Source: Gongronella butleri (lineage: Eukaryota > Mucoromycota > Mucoromycetes > Mucorales > Cunninghamellaceae). From it: 64,000 nt of DNA. Both the position numbers and the translations under genes were made by a program. The notes below the pieces were generated by a model. That model had not been told where the DNA came from. It did no database searches and saw only the letters and a program-made list of their open reading frames with translations. The stretch is taken from NCBI GenBank assembly GCA_025201375.1, contig JAIWZP010000047.1:62001-126000 (forward strand), given 5' to 3'. Shown piece by piece: positions 56,751 to 64,000 of the stretch; position 1 is the first letter of the stretch, and every line of letters starts with the position of its first letter.

Positions 56751-59700
56751 TATGGCCATCGCAACTATAACCAGGGCAAGTACGCATATTCGCCCAACAT
56801 GCAGCACAACCAGCCGTCTTTTGTCCCGCATCATAACAAAAAGCCAATGTCGCCCCATATGGCCGCGGCACCGGCACCCGGCGTCCCCATGCAAGGCAAT
56901 TGGCAAGGCATGCCCAACAATCAATACGTAAGAAAATCAATGGCCCTCTTCTTTTTTTTGTGGTTTGCTCACTTTTTTCTTTTTTTTTTGCCATTTTTTT
57001 TGCCATTTTTTTTGCCATTTTTTTTTCATCTACTTAGTATCAGGCTGCTCCGCCTCAGGGATTCCCCCCTGGTGCGTACTATAACCCGATGGCGATGCCG
57101 TATGGCGCCCAAGAGCCTGCTCCTGCTTTTACGCCGCCTCAACCTCGCGGCAGCAAGGCCATTGCGATCATCAATCCTTTGACCAAGGAAGAAGTCAAGA
57201 CGTTTGTGCCTCCTGGTGGTGCTGCACCTGGTGGCAGCCCCAAGGCCAAGCCTGCGGAGAAAAAGGAAAGCTTCTTCAAGTTGCCTAGCTCGTCTGCGCC
57301 AAAGGTCACTCTTGTGGACCCTGCGGTCAAGGAACGCGAAGAGCGCGAGCGCGCCGAACGCGAAGAAGCCGAGCGCAAGGCCAAGGAAGAGGCTGAGCGT
57401 CTTGCCAAGGAAGAAGAGGAACGCAAGGCCAAGGAAGAAGAGGAGCGCAAAGCCAAGGAAGAAGCCGATCGCCTTGCCAAGGAAGAAGAAGAGCGCAAGG
57501 CCAAGGAAGAAGAGCGCAAGCAAAAGGAAGAGGCCGAGCGCAAGGCCAAGGAAGAGGCCGAGCGTCTTGCCAAGGAAGAAGAAGAGCGCAAGCAAAAGGA
57601 AGAAGCCGATCGCAAGGCCAAGGAAGAGGCCAAGGCGCGTGAAGAGGCCGAGCGCAAGGAAGTGGAGCGCGTCAAACGCCAATTGGACGCCGAGAAAAAG
57701 GCCGCCGCCTCGCCTCCTCCTGCCGAAGAGCAAAAAGAGGGCCAATTGCCTGAAATCACCACGGAATCGCCCGTTTCTTCTGCTGCGCCTTCGCCCGCAC
57801 CTCCTTTGCCTACCTCCAATGCCAATGCCAACAATAACAATAAGCCCGGACGCCTGGATATCGCGTCGAGTATTCCCACCCACGTGCTCGAGGGCGAATT
57901 GGCACAAAGCCCCACGGCCACGCCCAAGAAAAAGACAGTCGCCATTCCTCGTCGCAAGATCGCCGATTTCGACGCCATCCATTACCCCGAAACCGTCGCC
58001 AAGCACCCCACAGGCAACATCTCCACGGGCCGCATCCAATACCACCCGGAATTCATGTTCCAATTCCGCGCCCTGTGCCTCGATTGCATTGAAGATCTCT
58101 CTGCCTTCCAAGACATTGGTCGTGACGATGCCAATGACCAGCAACAGCAACGCCGCCAAGGCTCCATGCAGCGCCGCCAAACCTCCGAGCGTGGCCGTCG
58201 TACACCCGGCACCCCGACCGGCGATTATGGTGGTCGTCATGGTTCGCGCGATGGACGCATGGATTCCATGGGCAAGTTTGCCGGTGGCAGACCCCTTGGC
58301 CACCGTGCTGGCAGCAGCGGCCCCCCTGGCTCTCCTGGCTCTCCTGGCCCCATGCAGCGTGAGGGCTCCCACGGCGGACGCCAACGCAGCGGTCGCGGCG
58401 GCAAGGGCGGCCGTCATCAACAACGTGAGCAGCAAGGCGGCCCCACCATCCCTCTGGACCAAGTTGTGCCTCTCGAAAAGAGCGAGAACCGATGGATGCC
58501 CACGGTCGTCGCCACCTCTGGCGAGCAGACCGCCGCCGAAGTCGAAAAGACAGAGGACGATCTGATTCCCCAGGAGGTCATTATCCGCAAGGTCAAGTCG
58601 CTGCTCAACAAGCTCACCCTCGAACGCTTTGACTCGATCAGCGAGAAGATTTGGGAATACGCCCACCAGAGCGCCAAGGAAAAGGATGGCCAATCCGTGC
58701 GCACCGTCATCCAGCTCGTCTTTGAAAAGGCGTGCGACGAACCTCCCTTTGCCAACATGTGGGCCCAATTGTGCCAAAAGCTGCACGTCAGCATGGCCGC
58801 TGCCGATGACATTCGCGACGAAAGCAACTCCGTCGACAAGAATGGCAATCCAGTCTCTTCTGGCCATCTTTTCCGCAAATACCTCTTCAATCGCTGTCAA
58901 CAGGCCTTTGAGCGTGGCTGGAAGTTTGATCTGCCCGAGCTCGAGACCGCCCCCGGTGGTGAAGCCATGATGACCGACGAATACTATGCCGCCGTCAAGG
59001 CCAAGCGCCAGGGTCTCGGCCTCGTCCAATTCATTGGTGAACTCTTCAAGCTCAACATGCTCACCGAGCGCATCATGACAGAGTGTCTCACCCGCCTGTG
59101 CCACGACCCCCAAAAGGCAGAGGACGAGGAGACCGAAACCATGTGCAAGCTCGTCACCACCGTCGGCAAATCCCTCGAAGTCCGTGGCAAAAACATGAAG
59201 GCTTGGATGGACGCCTTTTTCGAGCGCATGAAGGAGATGAAGGATTCTCCCACCCTGTCGTCTCGCGTCAAGTTTATGGTCTTGGTAAGAGGAATTTGGC
59301 GAATTTGGCGAATTTGGCGCCAACTGGAGTTTGAATTGGTCGAATTTATTCACCAATGCCCGATTTTTTTTTCTTTTTTAAATAGGATGTGCTCGACCTC
59401 CGCCGCAATCGCTGGGTGCCTCGCACCAGCGCGCCCACGGGCCCCACGACGCTCGCGCAGATCCGCGAGGATGCCCAGAAAAAGAGCGAGGAGGAAAAGA
59501 ACATGAAGCGCACGGCCAGCTCGCGTGGCAATACCCCGCAGGTCATGTCCCGCCAGAGCTCGCGCGCTGGTGGTGGTGGCGGTGGCAACCGCGGCAACCT
59601 GCAGCAACGCGAAAAGGAGCAACCTTCCGCCGATGGCTGGAACACTGTCGGCAACGCCGGCACGGGTACCAATGCCGCGCCAAAGGGCCGCACCAACGAG

Positions 59701-60524
59701 CTCGCCAACTTTGGCAAGACCGATCGCTCAAAGGCTCGCAGCAACAACGTCCTCGGCCCCACCAGCTCGCCGTTCGCCTCCCTCAGCCGCGCAGGTTCAA
59801 AGAATCCCGCCGTCGACACCAAAAAGGGCAGCCCCGCAGACTCGCGCAGCTCCTCGCCCGCTTCCTCCATGACAAACATGTTCAGCGCCCTCGGCGACGA
59901 AGAGGAACAGCAGCGCCCCGCAGAACGCAAGCGACTCAACCTCTTGCCCCGCGGCGCAACCGCCAACCAGTCCGACGACAATGCCTCCGACGAAGAAGAA
60001 GACACTCCCGCAGAAAAGCCACAGCTCACCGAGCAGCAAATCGAGCAAAAGGCAAAGGACCTCATCGAGGAATATATCAACCTGCGCGAACAAAAGGTAA
60101 AAAAAAAAACGAACTATTTATACGTTTTTTTGTAAACTCACACACCCATTTGCTTCTCAATTCCAAAAAGGAACTCCTGCTCTGCGTCAAGGAATTGGAT
60201 CAACCCGTGGCCCTCGTCAACAAGATGCTGGGTAGCGTTGAGAAAAAGGAAGACGACGTCAAGGCCGTGTGCGACATCATCGGCATTGTCACAAAGGAGA
60301 ACCTCGTCACAAAGGAACACTGCATCGAGGCAGTCAAGCCCTTTATGGAGTTTTACGAGGACCTCATCATCGATGTCCCCCAGGCACCCAAGTTTGTCAC
60401 CATGCTCTTGGTCGCCATGGACATCGACCCTGCCGACGTCATGGAAATCGAAGAAGCCGACGACGTCTACGTCCCTGCGAGCGCAAAGCTCAAGGAAATG
60501 TACGATGCCGCAAAGGCCCAATAA
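55822..60524 (+). CDS. eIF4G: Translation initiation factor eIF4G
   Basis: The scaffold of eIF4F that bridges cap-bound eIF4E, eIF4A and the ribosome. Seven exons (55822-56126, 56217-56287, 56365-56501, 56592-56927, 57038-59284, 59386-60096, 60171-60524) give 1386 residues. The N-terminus is Asn/Gln-rich with two poly-Gln tracts. Residues about 380-500 are a KEEAERK-type charged helix. An eIF4E-binding motif YHPEFMF lies near residue 618, with Met in place of the usual Leu. RGG/RS-type sequence follows. The MIF4G domain begins near 795 (VKSLLNKLTLERFDSISEKI) and extends to about 1035. The C-terminus (LIEEYINLREQKELLLCVKE onward) looks like an MA3 domain, present in animal and plant eIF4G but absent from yeast. 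Intron 4 has GCCATTTTTTT repeats and intron 5 GAATTTGGC repeats. Confidence 0.93.
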
Positions 60525-61050
60525 TTATTCTATTTTTTGTTGCTTTCTCTCTCCTCCTCCCCTCATTCCTTTCGCTATTGATACATTGTATTGTCCTTTT
60601 TCTTCGTTTTATTAGCTCGTCCTTCACAACCCGCTCCCTCCCCCCCCCACACACACACACACAAAAACTCCATTTTTGCGCGTTCAAAAAAAAAAAAAAA
60701 CCCCCCTTCACACACACATCACCTTTATATTTTATCATCTTGCCCTCTCATTTTTAGTTAGAACAAAGTGATCGTCCTGTTTTGTACATACTTCCTTTCG
60801 CTGGATGATAATAAAAAAATGTCTTTGGCCGACTGCTACTTGCATGTTGCTGTTTCATCATCAAGAGAGAAAAATCAAGCAGTTGACAAAAAATTAAAAA
60901 AGCTCCTTGACAACTGCCTCCTGCCCAATTGCCCCTAAATACACATACTAGATCAGACTCAAATAAAAAAAAAAAAAAAAAAAAAACAAACATGCACTTG
61001 TCAAATGAACAAATTTGAAAAAAAAAAATGTAAAAAAAAGAAAAAAAGAA
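60525..61050. other. 3' flank of eIF4G
   Basis: About 525 bp, T- and C-rich at first (with a short CA repeat near 60650), then A-rich. It serves as eIF4G 3' untranslated region and trailer of the minus-strand tRNA. No gene. Confidence 0.5.
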
Positions 61051-61122
61051 CTCTCAGACGGGGAATTGAACCCCGGTCTCCCGCGTGACAGGCGGGGATA
61101 CTCACCACTATACTATCTGAGA
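61051..61122 (-). tRNA. tRNA-Asp(GTC): tRNA-Asp (anticodon GTC)
   Basis: A complete 72-nt cloverleaf without intron on the minus strand. The acceptor TCTCAGA pairs with TCTGAGA, the D arm carries TAGTGGTGAGTA, the anticodon arm CCCGC/GCGGG encloses CTGTCAC with anticodon GTC, and the T arm CGGGG/CCCCG encloses TTCAATT. Discriminator base is G, as expected for tRNA-Asp. A T-rich trailer follows on the minus strand. Confidence 0.96.
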
Positions 61123-61463
61123 CACAACTTGATGTCTAAACCAAGTGTGTCTACAAAAGCCTATGCCAATTTTTTTTGAAAAAACTAAAAGTCAACAAAA
61201 TCAAGACAATAGTCACACTGCAATATTGGTTCAAAGTTTGGCCGTCATTTTAGTAGTAAAAAAGACCACTTGCGACCTGATTTACTGATGCATTAGCTGT
61301 TAAAGGGCACGCGCTGCGACAACTACACCCCGATGCCCAAGTCAACTTTTTTTGTTGGCATATCTGTTGCAATGCATTGTGGTGACGAATAAATAAAATT
61401 GATCCATGTACAATGTCACGGAGCCACAACTAGTGCGTTCCTCAATGCTGGACAACGGAATGA

Positions 61464-61466
<3 letters not shown>

Positions 61467-61503
<37 letters not shown>
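61467..61503. repeat. 37-nt poly(A) tract
   Basis: A pure run of 37 A in intergenic DNA, equal in length to the tract at 37635-37671. Confidence 0.7.
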
Positions 61504-61505
<2 letters not shown>

Positions 61506-61774
61506 AAGTTGTGCGTGCACTGCAGCGCGGTCAAGAGCCTGAAAGTGGCGCATGTGCTCTTTTTGTATTCCTTGCCGCAGTAAACCTACATTGATGGAGG
61601 TCACAAATCATTGTCAAGAGCATTGCTCATTCAAAATCGGTGAGAGGGCTGCAGCGGCCCATCGTCGTCGAAAAATACACATGTTTGCCACCGCCGCGTG
61701 TTTGGCGATGCAATCATTGGCAACAACGGGTCATCTTGACGCACTCAAAGCGGGGGACCATCCACATTCATTTT

Positions 61775-62015
61775 GATCTGATTAAACACCAAATGCGTCT
61801 CATTCAAAATTTGGAAAAAAAAAAAGATGCACTGCATCGTCTCAAATAACTCATCGCCGCGCTACAAAACTTCAACACATGGAGATTTCGGTCTCTCTCT
61901 TGTCAGAAAAAAAAATAAAAACCAAAAAGTTGACCATGTCGTTCCACGAAAAACTTGACATTACTCAAAATTTTGGCTGTAGCGACTTTTTCAAAAAAAA
62001 TATTTCACATTAAAA
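61775..62015 (+). repeat. Dispersed repeat B, copy 1
   Basis: It aligns with 63785-63990: shared words include GATCTGA/GACCTGA, CAAAATTTGG-type sequence, GCGCTACAAAACTT/GCGCCACGAAACTT, TCTTGTCAGAAAA/TCTTTTCAGAAAA and ATTTTGGCTGTA followed by TTTTTCAAAAAA. No coding potential seen. Confidence 0.65.
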
Positions 62016-63784
62016 CCGTGTATGAATGACGACCTAACGCTGTCACGTTCGCGTTTTGCGCCTCCTTTATTTCAGAGACAAAGAAAAAAACTTCACATCG
62101 ACACGGCCGTTGCCGAGACATGCATCGATTTCACAAAATTTCTACGAACCAAACAGGATCATCACAAATCATGGTTAAATCAATATTAAATTATTATGCG
62201 TTTATGCCATTACGTAGGCAATTTTGGCACCTCACTTTTTAACGAACCATTAAAAACTAGTAGTCCATCAGTGGCCATTGCCGAGAAATTCACTTTTTCG
62301 CGATTTTTCATGGAATTTCACCAATCTAGTCTTAACATCGTAAATAGCGGCTGTTCCGTCTCCAACCCTGCGAGTATTAGGCTATACTGGCGCGTCTTTT
62401 TTCAACATCACGTCGAAAGCCAGAGATATCCTGCGTCCTTGTGCAGATGAATCAAAATATTCGACATTTCCACAAACCCAGCACTGGCTCTCGATTTTTT
62501 TGTAGATCACGATAAAAACAGCATCTCGTTTGAAAGACAGATTCGATCGTCATTTCTGGAATGTTTGCTTTCCCGATGCATGATTTTTGTACGCTTGTGA
62601 AAATTGTTCAAACATCGCTTCAATTTTCAACCTCGATGTTCTCGGCAATAGTTAATACGACGCGCGACGCTTTTAAAATGTCAGAAGCATATGTTAAAAA
62701 ATCTCTATCGAATCTTCGAATGACACCAGTTTCACCAATGGATGACCAAACTGGCAGAGAAAATCCACTTTTTCAACAAAGTTTTTACAACAAGTGGTCA
62801 AAGCATCTAATAATGAGATGACTAGTTGTAGCGCGCGCTACGGTATAATAATATTTTCAGCGTGCATCCTCAAAACAGCATTTTAGCCCTGCTTTTACAG
62901 TACAAAAATCGCCTATATACCGTATTGTCGAAACAACTGACAAATACTACTGTATACCGTATAGCGAAGCAGCATATTTTTTTGCCAAAATCAGATGACT
63001 AGCCCTTGGTTTTAATACAGTATCATTTTTGTAGATAAACAAGACACGTTTACCCGGGATGCGAGATACGTGGCAATCCAAGTACCTAAATTTTACTGCC
63101 CTAAATTGCCGACTGATCCCCCTTGCAAAATCGCCAGAAAGTCCCAATTTATGAAGATCAACACAGGTCGTTACCAATTGCCCGCCGCTCCATGAATCTT
63201 AATGCCGTTTGTGCATTTCGAATACTGTCTTCTCAGAAACAAAGTAAAAACCGTGGGTTGATTGGGCCGTTGACGAGAAAATCGATATTTTTCTAGAAAT
63301 TCACTATTTCTGCCCTGTCGTGCTAAATTATTATTCGATAATGCTGAAAACTTACAAGTGGAAAGAGACGCGTGCGGATGTCATTTTATCTTAGCTTGTC
63401 AAAGCCGATGCCTAACCTTTGTACACTTGCGACGCCAGATTTAAAATTTCAATCCCACTTTTCTCGGCAACGAACAAAGTTACCAACGGCAAGTTTGCAG
63501 TGACAAAAATGCGAATCTGATTCTCTGTCGAATAAAGCCAGTTTCACCGGCGTGCGATGTAAACTCACAGAGAAATTCAAGGTTCTAAAATTTGACTTTA
63601 TTCAGCATTTCCTCGCGATCCGTCAAGTCAACCCGCGATTTTTATTGCAGATTTGATTAGAAAGACGAGGTCGAGGCACCTAATGACATGACTCTCCAAG
63701 CGCTGGTGCGTAGGTTGCCAAACGGATTACAGTTTTCTCGGGGCCTCAGCCAATCAAATCGGAAGATCCTCCAGGTTGCATTTT
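62016..63784. other. Repeat-rich gene-free DNA between repeat B copies
   Basis: About 1.8 kb with fragments related to each other and to 42105-42275: GAGAAATTCA words near 62280, 63270 and 63570, and GCATCTAATAATGAGATGACT-like ends near 62800 and 63680. TACNGTA heptamers occur at 62839, 62896, 62918, 62948, 62955 and 63016. I see no gene. Confidence 0.5.
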
Positions 63785-63990
63785 GACCTGACCAACTTTT
63801 TTTCCAAATTCGAAAAAATCATTTCACCACTAAAGACTCGCCACAGCGCCACGAAACTTTCCCAACCATAGAATTTGGCTCCTCTCTTTTCAGAAAAAAT
63901 AAAACTCCGACATCAACCAGCTGGTTCCGCGAACGACTTGGACATTGCCGAAATTTTGGCTGTAACGCATTTTTCAAAAAATCATTTCGC
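63785..63990 (+). repeat. Dispersed repeat B, copy 2
   Basis: Second copy of the unit at 61775-62015, about 2 kb away in the same orientation. It may continue beyond the window's right edge. Confidence 0.6.
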
Positions 63991-64000
63991 GGTAAAATCA

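Noticed and set aside
57026..59356. A 776-codon minus-strand open frame across the eIF4G gene
   Set aside because: It is the reverse of a GC-rich, charge-rich coding exon; its Leu/Phe/Gly-rich protein has no family features, while the plus strand encodes a clear eIF4G.

Overview
The window is a 64-kb piece of a fungal nuclear genome. I read 17 host protein genes, two genes of a probable DNA transposon and two tRNA genes. The fungal signature is a velvet-domain regulator, a chromodomain-SET methyltransferase of the Clr4 type, a DUF3020-type protein and V-ATPase subunit B. An AMSH-type deubiquitinase, an MA3-like tail on eIF4G and many very short introns fit an early-diverging, perhaps Mucoromycota-like lineage better than a budding yeast; that placement is inference. 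Introns are mostly 50-90 nt, GT-AG, and end in pyrimidine tracts that are often runs of pure T. All multi-exon models were assembled by hand, and every complete one closes in frame.

Layout. 1-19.5 kb is gene-dense: V-ATPase B (3' end only), NOC4, velvet factor, a divergent pair of mitochondrial GTPases (EngB-type and MnmE/MSS1), an AMSH-like JAMM deubiquitinase and a kinesin-4. 19.5-29.1 kb holds the H3K9 methyltransferase, a 4.7-kb gene-free stretch saturated with the heptamer TACAGTA/TACTGTA, then an aldo-keto reductase convergent with a YIPF6-type Golgi protein. About 30.9-37.7 kb is a mobile region: a Tnp2/CACTA-like transposase gene, an unrecognised convergent second gene, four 79-bp tandem repeats and two long inverted repeats. 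A tRNA-Thr follows. 38-43.8 kb is gene-poor and made of degenerate tandem repeats. 43.8-60.5 kb is gene-dense again: NC2-alpha, cytochrome b561, a DUF3020 protein, a SWI1/ARID1-like protein, a cytochrome P450 and eIF4G. A tRNA-Asp and repeat-rich DNA close the window.

No operon or gene cluster joins these host genes, which are housekeeping genes of chromatin and transcription (KMT1/Clr4, SWI1-like, NC2-alpha, velvet), translation (eIF4G, NOC4, MSS1, EngB) and membrane traffic or acidification (YIPF6, AMSH, V-ATPase). The most unusual signals lie in the non-genic DNA. The TACNGTA heptamers have exactly the form of Tc1/mariner excision footprints, and one copy of a dispersed repeat carries them as small insertions that its sister copies lack. 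The second is the two-gene transposon-like region with subterminal-type repeats and hairpins.
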